NCBI RefSeq assembly: GCF_037154075.1
Contig: NZ_JBANRJ010000001.1
Coordinates: 1,545,501-1,609,500, forward strand
Direction of reading: 5' to 3'
From: Sphingobium aromaticiconvertens
GTDB lineage: Bacteria > Pseudomonadota > Alphaproteobacteria > Sphingomonadales > Sphingomonadaceae
Length of the DNA stretch: 64,000 nt
Below the pieces are notes generated by a model. It did no database searches and was not told the origin of the DNA. It saw only the letters and a list, made by a program, of their open reading frames with translations. Of this stretch, positions 17,898 to 27,390 are shown in pieces (the first letter of the stretch is position 1; each line of letters starts with the position of its first letter). A program made the position numbers and the translations under genes.

Positions 17898-18386
17898 ATG
17901 AAGTGGAAAACCTATCTGATCGCGCAGGCGCTTGGCGTCGCGGCGTTCAATGCCGTCTGCAACGCGAGCTATGCCGCCTATCTTTGGCAAGCGCCCGTGC
18001 TGTCGCTCGACCGAATCGGCGTGGATCTTGCCATGACGCCGATCTGGATCGGCTTGCTTTCGGTGCTGTTCGGCACGCCGTTCGTCCGCAAGGCGCTCGC
18101 GGACGGCCGGATGATGCAGGAGGCAAAACTTCGCGCGCCGCTGCTGGCGATGCTGCTGCCGCGCAACCTGGTCCTGCGCGCCATCACCGCTGCGGCGCTA
18201 TGTGCCGTGCTGTTTTCCTTCCCGCTGGCGCTGCTTCTGCCCTGGCTCGGCGACGGGCTGCTAACGCAAGCTGATGCCATTGGCGGCAAGGTGATCATCA
18301 CGATCGCGTTCAGCCTGATCCTCGTACCCTTGGTCGCCTATGCCACGATCGCGGATATGCCCGCCACCGAGGCGGTGCGCGCTTGA
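17898..18386 (+). CDS. Small integral membrane protein of unknown function
   Basis: 162 residues with about four hydrophobic helices (around residues 5-28, 45-62, 90-120 and 130-152) and short charged loops. The start is fixed by AAAGGAG, seven bases before the ATG; longer frames reaching back into the upstream gene are not supported. No family motif is recognised. It follows the NAD(P)-binding protein gene by 23 bases on the same strand and probably belongs to its operon. Confidence 0.75.
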   Translation: MKWKTYLIAQALGVAAFNAVCNASYAAYLWQAPVLSLDRIGVDLAMTPIWIGLLSVLFGTPFVRKALADGRMMQEAKLRAPLLAMLLPRNLVLRAITAAALCAVLFSFPLALLLPWLGDGLLTQADAIGGKVIITIAFSLILVPLVAYATIADMPATEAVRA

Positions 18387-18979
18387 TCTGCCCTGGGTCG
18401 ACAGGCTTCCATTCAAGCGATCCTGCACATCCCTGCTTCTTGCCCGGCTCCCACTTGGCTTGCGCCGGGCAAGTTGCTTGGGGCGTTGTCGCCTGGCGCT
18501 GCGCAGATAACGCCGACGCTCGCCCAAGCCGTCGTCGCCTCCCATCGCCGTCGCATCTCCTACGCTGGCGTACCAAGGCAGCTACGGGGAGCACACGGCG
18601 GCGTATGGTGTAGTTGCGGGCCAAGATGGATCGAACTACTACTCATCTTTGAAGCGCCGTAATTTGACCGCGTCCGCAATCATGAACATTCCAAAATCGC
18701 GTGATTGGCGGATTATAGGGCGCGTAGCTGCTGGGCTGCTTTACGCCAGGCGAACGGCGGGTCTTGGGACAGAATGACGTTCGCGCCCCTGCCGCAGAAC
18801 GACGAGGTTTGGTCGACAGCTGCCGGAACAGCAGACCGTCGGCACCTGGGGAGCGAGAATTGACAGCTGAGCGGCCGATAAGGGTCGACGGCAGTATTTG
18901 CACCTTTCGTCCGGCTTGCGTCCATTCACCGGTTCTCAGTGCAGTCCTGACGCTTGCATCAGCGTTCGACCTTTTTACC
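18387..18979. other. 593-bp stretch without a supported gene
   Basis: Only short frames without ribosome-binding sites occur. The part from about 18700 onward has lower coding character and looks like decayed sequence. It shares the short string ATTATAGGGC with the other gene-poor stretch near 19814, which may point to a degenerate intergenic repeat. Confidence 0.3.
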
Positions 18980-19330
18980 TTATTTCCGGCGAATTTTCTC
19001 TATCGTCTTTCCCTTCGCAAGCTCGTCGATCAGCTTGTCGATGTAGCGGATTTCCTGCATCAACGGGTCTTCGATGTCTTCCACCCGAACACCGCAAATA
19101 ACCCCCGTGATCAAGTTCCGCGCAGGGTTTAGTTGCGGCGCCTGACCAAAGAAATCCTCGAAACTGGTTTGCTTCTCCAACTCGGCGTCGAATCCCTGCT
19201 GCGAGTAACCCGTCAGCCAGCGGATGATCTCATCGACTTCGGCTTTGGTGCGGCCTTTCTTTTCCGCCTTAGCGACATAGTGCGGATACACGCTGGCAAC
19301 GCTGATGGAATAGATTCGATGCTTCGTCAT
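18980..19330 (-). CDS. DUF2200 family protein
   Basis: 116 residues matching the DUF2200 pattern: an N-terminal block [18 protein letters not shown], a [16 protein letters not shown] region and a C-terminal [12 protein letters not shown]...IDKLIDEL helix. The family is small and common in proteobacteria and has no known reaction. Its start overlaps the stop of the YciI-like gene by 4 bases, so the two are translated from one minus-strand message. Confidence 0.88.
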   Translation of the reverse strand: MTKHRIYSISVASVYPHYVAKAEKKGRTKAEVDEIIRWLTGYSQQGFDAELEKQTSFEDFFGQAPQLNPARNLITGVICGVRVEDIEDPLMQEIRYIDKLIDELAKGKTIEKIRRK

Positions 19331-19707
19331 GCGGCCCCCTGTGCATCGGGATTGGGGCCGAGCAGCGGCATCACATCGACGCCGTCACACGGAAAGATCG
19401 TGAAGTGCGGATGGCCTTCGAACAGCATCGTCGCAGCCTCATGTGATGGGGCGCGCACGACGAGGAAAACAGTTAGCTCGTTGACGACGTCCGCCATGCC
19501 CGTTGGTGACATGCGCTTGGTCGGGCCGAGTGGCCCGCCCTCATAGATGATCGAGTCCCGGTGTGCCTCATCCCAGGCTTTCAGGGCAGCGAGTCCTTCC
19601 TCGCCCTTGGCGCGCCGTTCCTCGTCGGACATCGCATACCAAGCATGCCAGCGTTGGCTGGCCTTATTACTGGTGAAAATCGCGAGATAGGTGTCTTTCG
19701 CACTCAT
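19327..19707 (-). CDS. YciI-like/DGPF-type small protein
   Basis: About 126 residues with a dimeric alpha/beta-barrel-like pattern (YLAIF..., then [20 protein letters not shown], then a C-terminal HPHFTIFP strand) like YciI-related domains. Such proteins are small putative enzymes or stress proteins without a defined reaction. The start MSAKDTY is preferred because GGGAGG lies a suitable distance upstream; an ATG six codons earlier would remove that site. It is the first gene of a two-gene operon with the DUF2200 gene. Confidence 0.7.
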   Translation of the reverse strand: MSAKDTYLAIFTSNKASQRWHAWYAMSDEERRAKGEEGLAALKAWDEAHRDSIIYEGGPLGPTKRMSPTGMADVVNELTVFLVVRAPSHEAATMLFEGHPHFTIFPCDGVDVMPLLGPNPDAQGAA

Positions 19708-20276
19708 ACCTGTGCCTCCCAGCATTTTTGCAGCCTAGACTAGAGGTCCGTGCGCTATTGGGGGACCGACCTGGCTCTCCCGCCGGGACAATGGCGGGTC
19801 TGTAACCATCGCGCATTATAGGGCCGCAGTCAGCACCCGTAAATGGCGACCTCGCTCGGTCATGCAAAACCGTCCGACGGCTTGAGGTCAGATTCGAATG
19901 GCCATTTAGCGAAAGCCGCTGGTCCGTACCCGAGGTAGCAAAATTAGGCGCTGAACGACCAGCTTGGGTCGACGGCTGAAACAGGGCCGTTCGCCCGACT
20001 TGCGCCATTCCGCCCCGTCAGTTGTGGGAAATGGATTGCTCCAAAGCTGTGATTCTTTTCAAGGGCTCGGCGCGGGGTCTGATGGACCGGTGAGTTTGAC
20101 GTCTGGCTTGCCACGGCGAACAAGCATGGATCGGCATAGACCAAGGCAGCCACCGAGACCCAATGCTCACCAGCTACTCCATCACACACCCGTTATCGTC
20201 CCATGGGAGAGGCGCAGCCAATTGACTGAAAGAAAGTTACACCGAATGTAATTCCTTGCAATCGGGGAGGAGCGAC
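19708..20276. other. 569-bp stretch without a supported gene
   Basis: No frame has convincing coding features. The last 20 bases hold the GGGGAGGAG ribosome-binding site of the truncated sulfatase. The middle looks like degenerate sequence; no IS end or tRNA is recognisable. Confidence 0.3.
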
Positions 20277-20810
20277 ATGAAGCGTGTCACGAGGTATCAT
20301 GGGCCGCGCGTATATTCGGTATGTCTTTCCCTGGCCGCAGCGCTCTGGTCCGCTGCCTTGCCAGGGCAGCCGACGGTGCCGAAGTCAGCAATCCAGCCTG
20401 TCAACGCTCCAGAGTTCAACGGCAGAATCTCGACCTTCGCCAAAGACAGCGTTCCGGACTGGCCCGCTCCTCCCAGTGCGCCGCAAAATGCGCCCAATGT
20501 GCTTATCTGGATGTTGGACGATGTCGGCTTCGGACAGATCGGTGCCTTTGGCGGCCTTGCCAGCACGCCCAATATCGATCGCGTGGCCGCGCGCGGACTG
20601 GTTTATAACAATTTCCACGCAACATCACTATGCTCCCCCTCCAGGGCTGCGCTGCTCACCGGGCGTAACCATCATGCCGTTCACATCGGTTCGCACGCCG
20701 CAGCACCGTCGGGCTTCCCCGGCTATGATGACATCATTCCCAAAAGTGCCGCCACGACCGCTCGAATCCTGCGCGACTACGGATACAGTATGATGGCCAT
20801 CGGCAAATGA
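20277..20810 (+). pseudogene. 3'-truncated arylsulfatase
   Basis: The first 177 residues of a sulfatase: a signal-peptide-like N terminus (about 1-35), the metal-binding pair Asp81-Asp82 in WMLDDVGFG, and the formylglycine motif CSPSR at 119-123. Homologues continue after MAIGK with WHL and several hundred more residues, but here MAIGK is followed at once by TGA and unrelated sequence. The gene is therefore broken and should not make an active enzyme. The intact start and ribosome-binding site suggest a recent break. The joint lies next to a truncated TonB receptor on the other strand. Confidence 0.85.
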
Positions 20811-20866
20811 ATGGGGCGTGCGCTCCTCCATCTTTATATCGGCATCGTTGACAACGGCACATTCGT

Positions 20867-21430
20867 TTAGAAATCCATCGTGAGAACGGCCGCCGCACGC
20901 CTGCCGGTCAGCAGCGTATAGCCGCCGAAGCTGACGAACCATCCGTCGGCGCCGTTCACATATTTGTCGTCGTACAGGCCAAGGTCGAGGTTGAGATCAA
21001 ATCTGTCGCTCAGCGGCAACGCAGCGTCGACCACCAGGTCAGTACCAAGATAGTCGCCGCCGTTGAGTTGGACGCTGACAACCGGCTTTTTCCCTACGCG
21101 GCGCAGGTCGCTGTCCACGATCCCGGTCGGGGCGGGGGAGGGATAACCGAATGAAGACAGGCCCACGCGCACGGTGGTGCCCCGCACGATGACGTTGCTG
21201 ATCTGTCCCGCCTTGTCGAAATAAAGCCCCTCGATCCGCGCATTGCCAGCATCGCTAGCGGAAAAGCCGCGCACCTCGCCGCTGGCGTAGATGCCGGCCG
21301 AGTCACTGCCGACGCTTTTGCCGAAGCCGTCCTCCGCCTCCCGTACTGCATTTTCGTCGGCACGCTGCGCCGCAGCCGGATCGGCCAGCGACAGGGCGGA
21401 CAGCAGCAGCGGGAAGCCTCTTTTTTGCAT
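20867..21430 (-). pseudogene. TonB-dependent receptor fragment (N-terminal part)
   Basis: About 187 residues: a short signal peptide, then a plug-like region (ADENAVREAEDGFG..., GIYASGEVRGF, RIEGLYFDKAG) typical of a receptor class whose barrels extend several hundred residues further. The frame ends after VSFGGYTLLTG and a short unrelated tail, so most of the barrel is missing. It starts 5 bases after the intact receptor gene upstream and was evidently its operon partner. The 3' loss coincides with the truncated sulfatase on the opposite strand, marking a deletion joint. Confidence 0.75.
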
Positions 21431-21435
21431 GGCGA

Positions 21436-23517
21436 TCACAGGCTTAGCACTGCCCGGCCACGGATGGTTCGTGGCGCGCCGGGCGTGATCCAGACGTTGC
21501 TGTAGGAGCTTTCGAGATAATAGGCGTCGAACAGGTTCTCAGCATCGAGATGGACCGAAACCCCCTTTGAAAGCTGGTAGGACAGATTGAGCCGCGCCGT
21601 CAGATAATCAGGCAGGCGAAAGCCGCTGGCGACGTCGTCTCCGGGCCTGGACCCGACATAGGTGGCGCCGGCCCCGATGCCGACCGATCCGGGCTGGCTG
21701 CCCGCCGACTGCCAGTGGCCATAAAGCGCGCCGGAATGCTTCGGAATATTGAGCAGCCTGGTGCCGACCAGCCCCGGTCGCGTGTCTCGTACAACTTTCG
21801 CATCGGTATAGGCATAGACGGCAGTGACCGTCAGCCGGTCATCGATCGCCAGATTGGCGTCAAATTCTGCACCCTTGCTGCGTGCACGCCCGGCGGCGAT
21901 GGAGAAGCCGCTGCTTGTGCCATCGCTGACCAGCACGTTATCCTTGGTGATCCGGTACAGTGAAAGGGTGCCGGTCAGCCGCTTGTCCAGCAGCGCATAT
22001 TTGACGCCGCCCTCCAGCGCTTCCCCCCGTTCCGGCGCGAACGGATCGGCATTGGCATCGACGCCCTGATTAAAGCGGAAAGATCGCCCCCAACTGACAT
22101 AGGCCGAGACGTTCTGGCTCGGCGCGAAGGTGAAGGCGGCGCGCGGCGAGGTGACGGACGGACTTTGCCGGTCCTGAGTGCCAGTGCGGTAGTTGATGTT
22201 GTGCTGGCGTATCCAGTCGTGCCGAACCCCCAGGAGCAGGCTGAACATACTGCCCAGCGTCATCAGGTCCTGCGCATAGAGGCTCTTGCCGCGAAGCCGT
22301 TCGAGCAGGTCCTGGTTCAGTGTCGCGGCGGGCTTGGGCTGCCCATAGACCGGGTTGAAGATGTCGATGTCATAGGGGTTTGCCGCAGTCGGGCTGAAGC
22401 GATGGAAGATACGGCGCTGGTCATAGTCGAAGGCGTCGCCGCCGATCCGAAGCTGATGCTCAACTCCCAGAAGGGAACCGTTAGCGCTCAGTTCGATCCG
22501 CCCCGACAGATCCTGCCAGCTATAGTCATGGATACGCAACTGCCGCCCCAGACGCGTGCCGATCAGCGCACTGTTATGCGTCGACTGCCCGGCCAGCATC
22601 CCGTCGCGATACTGCATGCCCGCCTCGATCGCGATGCCGTGCGCCAGGTCTATCGTCAGTGTTCCCTGATGTTGGCTGGTGCGCTGGCGCATCTGGCCAT
22701 CATTCGGTTCGCCCAGAAAACGATCACGCGGCAATGCCTTGCCGTCACCATTGAACGCCACCAGCCCGCGATCATGGGTAAAGTGGACGAGGTTATATTC
22801 AAGCTGATAGAGAAAACGGACGCCATCCGCCGGTTGCCAGCCGATCGACGGCGCGATGAGCAGGCGGTCGCTGCGGTTATAGTCTCGAAAGCTGTCGCCC
22901 TGTTGATAGACGCCGATCATCCGGACGCCCAGCCCAGCCGCCGCTGGTCCGCCGAAATCGACACTGCCGCGCCTCGTGTCATAGCTGGCATGGGACAGGT
23001 CGGCTTCCGCGTGGAAATGATCCAGCGGTGCCTTTGTCACGATATTGATTGATCCGCCCGGCTCGCCCTTGCCGGACAGGGCGGAAGCGGGCCCTTTGAG
23101 TATCTGGAAGCTGTCCACCGTCGCCACGTCCCGTCGCGCATTAAAGCCGCGATTAGCGCTGAATCGGTTGACCAACAGGTCTGGTCCCTGATTGATGTCG
23201 CCGGAAAACCCCCGGATTGCATAGGCGTCCCATGCACCGCCAAAACTATTCTGCCGCGACATGCCACCTGCCAGATCGAATAGCTGCGACAGGTCGGTGA
23301 ATCCGGCCTGATCGATCAGCCGGTCGTCCAGCAAACGAACATTCTGCGGCAGCAGCAGCGGATCGATGACCAGCCCACTGATGCTGGTGCTGGCCTGTCG
23401 CGACCCGGTGATGACAATGGCCTGCTCTTCTCCAGCCTCTTGCGCGCGGGCAATATCTGGCGCGAGCAGCGTGGCGGACGCGGCCAGAGCCATAGAAGCG
23501 AGCGATTGTCGTAGCAT
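21436..23517 (-). CDS. TonB-dependent outer-membrane receptor
   Basis: About 693 residues. After a signal peptide (to about residue 25, ARAQ) come a TonB-box-like AIVITGSRQ, a plug domain (QNVRLLDDRLIDQ..., YAIRGFSGD, ILKGPASAL, PGGSINIVTKAP) and a 22-strand-type barrel ending in a hydrophobic/aromatic C terminus. The start is set by GGGGGG six to eight bases before the ATG. It imports a metal complex or other large ligand using TonB energy. It is divergent from an ABC transporter operon, with a 14-bp palindrome between, which suggests joint regulation. The ligand cannot be read from sequence. Confidence 0.92.
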   Translation of the reverse strand: MLRQSLASMALAASATLLAPDIARAQEAGEEQAIVITGSRQASTSISGLVIDPLLLPQNVRLLDDRLIDQAGFTDLSQLFDLAGGMSRQNSFGGAWDAYAIRGFSGDINQGPDLLVNRFSANRGFNARRDVATVDSFQILKGPASALSGKGEPGGSINIVTKAPLDHFHAEADLSHASYDTRRGSVDFGGPAAAGLGVRMIGVYQQGDSFRDYNRSDRLLIAPSIGWQPADGVRFLYQLEYNLVHFTHDRGLVAFNGDGKALPRDRFLGEPNDGQMRQRTSQHQGTLTIDLAHGIAIEAGMQYRDGMLAGQSTHNSALIGTRLGRQLRIHDYSWQDLSGRIELSANGSLLGVEHQLRIGGDAFDYDQRRIFHRFSPTAANPYDIDIFNPVYGQPKPAATLNQDLLERLRGKSLYAQDLMTLGSMFSLLLGVRHDWIRQHNINYRTGTQDRQSPSVTSPRAAFTFAPSQNVSAYVSWGRSFRFNQGVDANADPFAPERGEALEGGVKYALLDKRLTGTLSLYRITKDNVLVSDGTSSGFSIAAGRARSKGAEFDANLAIDDRLTVTAVYAYTDAKVVRDTRPGLVGTRLLNIPKHSGALYGHWQSAGSQPGSVGIGAGATYVGSRPGDDVASGFRLPDYLTARLNLSYQLSKGVSVHLDAENLFDAYYLESSYSNVWITPGAPRTIRGRAVLSL

Positions 23518-23624
23518 GCAAGTTTCCCCCCGGGCATAGATGCCGGCGGATGAACGAAATGAGATAATGTTACATCGCGCCGGCACGCCCCATAGAAACC
23601 GGGTTGCCCACTCGTCAATAAAAT

Positions 23625-23638
23625 AATGTTATAACATT
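23625..23638. promoter_or_regulatory. 14-bp palindrome between receptor and ABC operon
   Basis: AATGTTATAACATT is a perfect palindrome, with TTC directly after it. Its half-site (TATAACATTTC) resembles the half-site of published proteobacterial Zur operators, although the spacing is shorter than in the usual 23-mer. A related AATGTTACAT lies near 23565. It is 108 bases before the receptor start and 61 before the transporter start. Seen: the palindrome. Inferred: operator function and metal control. Confidence 0.45.
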
Positions 23639-23698
23639 TCATTGACAGGGGCCATTGTTGTCGAACATGTTTATGGGATCAATCAGGGAGCTTCATTC

Positions 23699-24436
23699 AT
23701 GCCACTGACCGCCGCCGGCCAGTTGATAGCCATTGACGATATTCGCCTGTCCTATGGATCGCACCAGATACTGCGCGGCCTGTCGCTGCATGTCGCTGCG
23801 GGGGAAATCTATGCCCTGCTTGGTGGTAATGGCGCGGGTAAGTCGACGACCCTGTCGACTTTGCTGGGCTTTGCGAAACCCGATAGCGGCACGGTTCGCA
23901 TCTGCGGCTTCGATCCGGTCGTACAGGCTGACGATGCCCGCGAACAGATTGCCTATGTGCCGGAGAATGTGGCGCTCTATGATCATCTGAGCGCGCGGGA
24001 AAATGCACACTATCTGCTCGCCCTGTCGGGGCGTCAGCCAGCGCAGGCGGACATCGATGCGGCGTTCGCGGCGACCGGGCTTCAGCAGGCGGCGTGGAAC
24101 AAGCGCCTGTCTGGTTTCTCCAAAGGGATGCGGCAGAAAGTAGCGATCTCGATCGCGCTCCTGCGCGAGGTGCCGGTGCTGTTGCTTGACGAGCCGTCCT
24201 CGGGCCTCGATCCGCGCGCTACCGCCGATTTCAATGCGCTGGTCCACGGCGTCGCGAAGAAGGGTGCAGCCGTTCTGATGGTGACGCATGATCTGCTGAG
24301 TGCGGTGGACATTGCCGACCGGATCGGCTTTCTGGAGGCCGGACGGATCGTCGATGAAGCGTCGGCCCAAGGCGAAGAGCGGTTCGACGTGCGCGAACTG
24401 CACCGCAAGTTCGCGCACGAGGCAGTCGCGGCATGA
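23699..24436 (+). CDS. ABC transporter ATP-binding protein
   Basis: About 245 residues with Walker A GGNGAGKST (42-50), a Q-loop region (EQIAYVPEN), the signature LSGFSKGMRQ and Walker B VLLLDEP followed by an H-loop THD. It energises transport together with the two membrane proteins encoded directly downstream. The ATG at 23699 is chosen because GGGAG lies eight bases upstream; an earlier TTG at 23642 would place the palindromic site inside the leader. The stop overlaps the next gene by 4 bases. Confidence 0.93.
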   Translation: MPLTAAGQLIAIDDIRLSYGSHQILRGLSLHVAAGEIYALLGGNGAGKSTTLSTLLGFAKPDSGTVRICGFDPVVQADDAREQIAYVPENVALYDHLSARENAHYLLALSGRQPAQADIDAAFAATGLQQAAWNKRLSGFSKGMRQKVAISIALLREVPVLLLDEPSSGLDPRATADFNALVHGVAKKGAAVLMVTHDLLSAVDIADRIGFLEAGRIVDEASAQGEERFDVRELHRKFAHEAVAA

Positions 24437-25890
24437 ACCCCGTCGGCTCCTCTCCCATCCGTCTGGTCGCGGCCGATGAACTGCGCCTGATGTTGCGCAA
24501 TCGCGTGGGCATGGTCGCCTTTTCGCTGCTCGTCCTGCTGACCCTCGTCGCGGCTTTCATTGCGTGGAGCCATCAGCGCGACATTGCCGAGATGCGGGCG
24601 CGGTTCCAGAACGAGGCGACGCAGGCGTTCGACGCCCAGCCCGATCGCCATCCGCATCGCGTCGTCCATTACGGCCATTTCGTCTATCGTCCGCTCGGGC
24701 CGCTGGCGGCGTTCGACCCAGGCGTCGACGCCTTCACCGGCAACAGCATGTTTCTGGAGGGACATCGCCAGAACACCGCCAATTTCGGCGACATCCGCCA
24801 GTCCTCGCTGCTCGTCCGCTTCGGCCAACTGACCCCGGCGTTCGTGCTGCAGGTCATCGCGCCGCTGCTGCTGATCTTCCTGGGTCATGGCGTGGTTGCA
24901 CGCGAGCGGGAACGCGGCACGCTTCGGCAGTTGCTGGTGCAGGGCGTGTCGGCACGACAGGTGCTGGCAGGCAAGCTGCTGGCGCTCGGCCTCGTCGCCA
25001 TGTTGATTGGCCTGCCAGCAATGATCGGCTTTGCCCTGATTGCCGGAAAGCCCGGTGCGCTCGCCGCGCCGATGGCGATCATCGCCGGGGGCTATGCCGC
25101 TTATCTTGCGCTGTGGTCGGTCATCGTCATCCTCGTCTCAGCACTTGCGGGACGCAGCCGTGATGCGTTGCTCGGGCTGATCGCGCTGTGGGCCGTGGTC
25201 GTTATCCTGTTGCCTCGCGTCGCGCCGGACATCGCCGGGCACGCATATCCGCTGCCGACGAAGCTGGAAACCGACATCGCGATCCAGCGCGACCTGCGCG
25301 CGCTGGGCGACAGCCACAATCCTGACGATCCTTTCTTCGCCGCCTTCAAGCAGAAGATACTCCGTCAATATGGGGTGAGCCGGGTCGAGGATCTTCCGGT
25401 CAACTACAAGGGCCTATTGGGAATGGAGGGCGAGAAACTGACCGCCGGCCTTTTCGAGCGTTATGCGACCGACAGCTTCGGCAAGCAGGTGGCGCAAAGC
25501 AGCCTGATGGACGGCTTTGGAATCGCCAGCCCGGCCGTCGCGCTGCGGCGATTGTCGATGGCGGCGGCGGGCACCGACCTCAACGGTCATCGTCGCTTCC
25601 TCGCTCAAGCAGAGGCCTATCGCTACGACATCGTCCAGCGTCTCAATCGCCTGCAGGCGGAAAATGTCCGCTACGCCGACGATACTGCTCAGGATGAGGG
25701 AGCCGACGACCGCAACCGCGTATCGTCTCAAAACTGGGGAATGATCCCAGCCTTCACCTTCAACCCCGCATCGGCGCGCGATCTGGTCCGGGCCAGCCTG
25801 CCCGGACTCTGGCTGATCCTGGCTTGGCTTGCCGTCGTAACCCTTGCCCTCTTTCCCCTTGCGAGCCGTCTGCAGAGGCATGCGAAATGA
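24433..25890 (+). CDS. ABC-2-type transporter permease (DUF3526-like), first subunit
   Basis: A 485-residue membrane protein with an N-terminal helix (about 25-45), a large periplasmic loop, a group of about four helices at 135-270 (motif RERERGTLRQLLVQG between helices, typical of NosY-type permeases), a second large loop and a C-terminal helix. This long-loop layout is that of DUF3526 permeases. It overlaps the ATPase gene upstream (ATGA) and the second permease downstream (ATGA), so the three subunits are coupled. Direction and substrate of transport are unknown. Confidence 0.85.
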   Translation: MNPVGSSPIRLVAADELRLMLRNRVGMVAFSLLVLLTLVAAFIAWSHQRDIAEMRARFQNEATQAFDAQPDRHPHRVVHYGHFVYRPLGPLAAFDPGVDAFTGNSMFLEGHRQNTANFGDIRQSSLLVRFGQLTPAFVLQVIAPLLLIFLGHGVVARERERGTLRQLLVQGVSARQVLAGKLLALGLVAMLIGLPAMIGFALIAGKPGALAAPMAIIAGGYAAYLALWSVIVILVSALAGRSRDALLGLIALWAVVVILLPRVAPDIAGHAYPLPTKLETDIAIQRDLRALGDSHNPDDPFFAAFKQKILRQYGVSRVEDLPVNYKGLLGMEGEKLTAGLFERYATDSFGKQVAQSSLMDGFGIASPAVALRRLSMAAAGTDLNGHRRFLAQAEAYRYDIVQRLNRLQAENVRYADDTAQDEGADDRNRVSSQNWGMIPAFTFNPASARDLVRASLPGLWLILAWLAVVTLALFPLASRLQRHAK

Positions 25891-27140
25891 GTCTGTTATC
25901 TCACGAACTGCGGCTGCTCCTGCGGTCGCGCATGGCGATGGGCGCGCTCGCACTCGTCGCCTTCCTCTCAGTGGCCAGCATCATTGCTGGCATGGTGGAA
26001 GTCGCGCATCAGCGCGCTGTCATCGCCCGCATCGCCCCTCAGCAGGCGGAGGATATCGGCGCGATCGCCAAATGGGTTGATCATGACAAGGATGCCGGGA
26101 GCGCGGCCTATTACAGCTTCCATCCGACATGGGATGCGCCGTCGCCTTTGGCCTTTGCGGCGCTCGGTATGCGCGACGTGTCGCCCTATATCCTGCGTGT
26201 CCGCGCTCTGGGCCTGGAAGCGCAACTCTATGACGGCGAAGCGTTCAACCCCGAACTGGCGCTGCCGGGGCGGTTCGATTTCACTTTCGTCCTCGTCTAT
26301 CTCGTCCCGCTGTTTGTGATCGCACTGTTCCATGATCTTGTGTCGAGCGAACGGGAGGCGGGCCGCCTGCGGATGCTAAAGTCGCTGCCCGGCAGAGGTG
26401 GCCACCTGTGGCTGCGGCGGGTCGGGCTTCGCTTCGTACTGGTTTATGGCGCGCTTGTCCTGCCACTGCTGGGGGGCGCGCTGCTGTCCGGCGTCGCGCC
26501 GCTGACGATGCTGGCGATCCTGCTGCTTGTCGCCGCCTATCTTGCCTTCTGGATCGCATTCACTCTGCTGGTCGATCGCATGGCGTGGAGTTCGGTCGCC
26601 AATGCGGCCGCGCTGGCGGGTGTCTGGCTGGTTCTCACGCTGGTCCTGCCGACCATCGCCCATGTCGCGATCAATCAGGCAATTCCGGTCGGCCAAGGTG
26701 TCGAGTTGACGCTCGCCCAGCGCGAGGCGGTGAACCGGGCATGGGACATTCCGCGCGAGGACACGATGCATCGCTTCTATGCCAGCCACCCGGAATGGCG
26801 GGGCAGCCCGCCCTTGCCGAAGGGGTTCCATTATAAATGGTACTTCGCCTTTCATCAGGTCGGCGACGAAAGCGTGGCCCCGCAGGTCGCGGCTTATCGC
26901 GCCGGCCTTGAAGCGCGTGATGCGGCTGCCGGTGCGCTCGGCTGGGTCCTGCCCTCTGTTGGCGTGCAAGCAATTCTGGCGCGGCTGGCGGAAACGGATC
27001 TTAAGGCGCAACTCGTCTATCAGGACAGGGTCAGGGCCTATCACGCCCGACTGCGGCAATATTATTACGGCTATCTGTTTACCGATCGGCCGTTCGGGAA
27101 GCAGGATTTCGACCGGGCACCCCGCTTTGCAGAAAGCTGA
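25887..27140 (+). CDS. ABC-2-type transporter permease (DUF3526-like), second subunit
   Basis: A 417-residue paralogue of the preceding permease with the same plan: helix near residues 15-38, loop, then several helices around a SSEREAGRLRMLKSLPG motif (the NosY-like cytoplasmic turn), and a long C-terminal soluble part ending RPFGKQDFDRAP. The two permeases probably form a heterodimer with the ATPase. The start is the ATG of the ATGA overlap. No further gene of this operon follows; the next sequence is a gene remnant. Confidence 0.85.
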   Translation: MSLLSHELRLLLRSRMAMGALALVAFLSVASIIAGMVEVAHQRAVIARIAPQQAEDIGAIAKWVDHDKDAGSAAYYSFHPTWDAPSPLAFAALGMRDVSPYILRVRALGLEAQLYDGEAFNPELALPGRFDFTFVLVYLVPLFVIALFHDLVSSEREAGRLRMLKSLPGRGGHLWLRRVGLRFVLVYGALVLPLLGGALLSGVAPLTMLAILLLVAAYLAFWIAFTLLVDRMAWSSVANAAALAGVWLVLTLVLPTIAHVAINQAIPVGQGVELTLAQREAVNRAWDIPREDTMHRFYASHPEWRGSPPLPKGFHYKWYFAFHQVGDESVAPQVAAYRAGLEARDAAAGALGWVLPSVGVQAILARLAETDLKAQLVYQDRVRAYHARLRQYYYGYLFTDRPFGKQDFDRAPRFAES

Positions 27141-27204
27141 TGGCCGGTTCGCGAGAATGTTTTGAATAACCGCTTCCGAGCTTACGCCCGAGCAAATCGA
27201 ATGA

Positions 27205-27390
27205 CATCAGGGGTGCTCGACCGCCGCCATCTACGCGGCTACCTTCAATCCCGCCCGCTTAAAGGTGAAGGTGATGCTGAAAGAAATGCCCCGCAAATAT
27301 TGGGCGAATATGCCTGAAACAGCGTTGGTCAGTCAGTTGATTGCGGGCTTATGGCAGAGAGTTGGCTATGGTCGATCGGTCGCAGGATAA
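27205..27390 (+). pseudogene. Remnant of the DUF4130/TIGR03915 domain normally fused to UdgX
   Basis: In a frame open from 27205 to the TAA at 27388-27390, about 40 residues (IYAATFNPARLK..., KEMPRKYWANMPETAL) match the C-terminal end of the DUF4130 domain (TIGR03915). That domain commonly precedes UdgX in one polypeptide. Nothing recognisable lies 5' of it and a stop precedes it. The frame differs from the downstream UdgX frame, so both a deletion and a frameshift separate them. Confidence 0.65.

Noticed and set aside
22165..23052. A 295-codon plus-strand frame inside the TonB receptor gene
   Set aside because: It is a mirror of the receptor sequence; plug and barrel motifs lie on the minus strand.
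23557..23570. Second operator copy AATGTTACAT upstream of the receptor
   Set aside because: It matches only one half of the palindrome and may be chance, so it is mentioned with the palindrome and not listed as a site.
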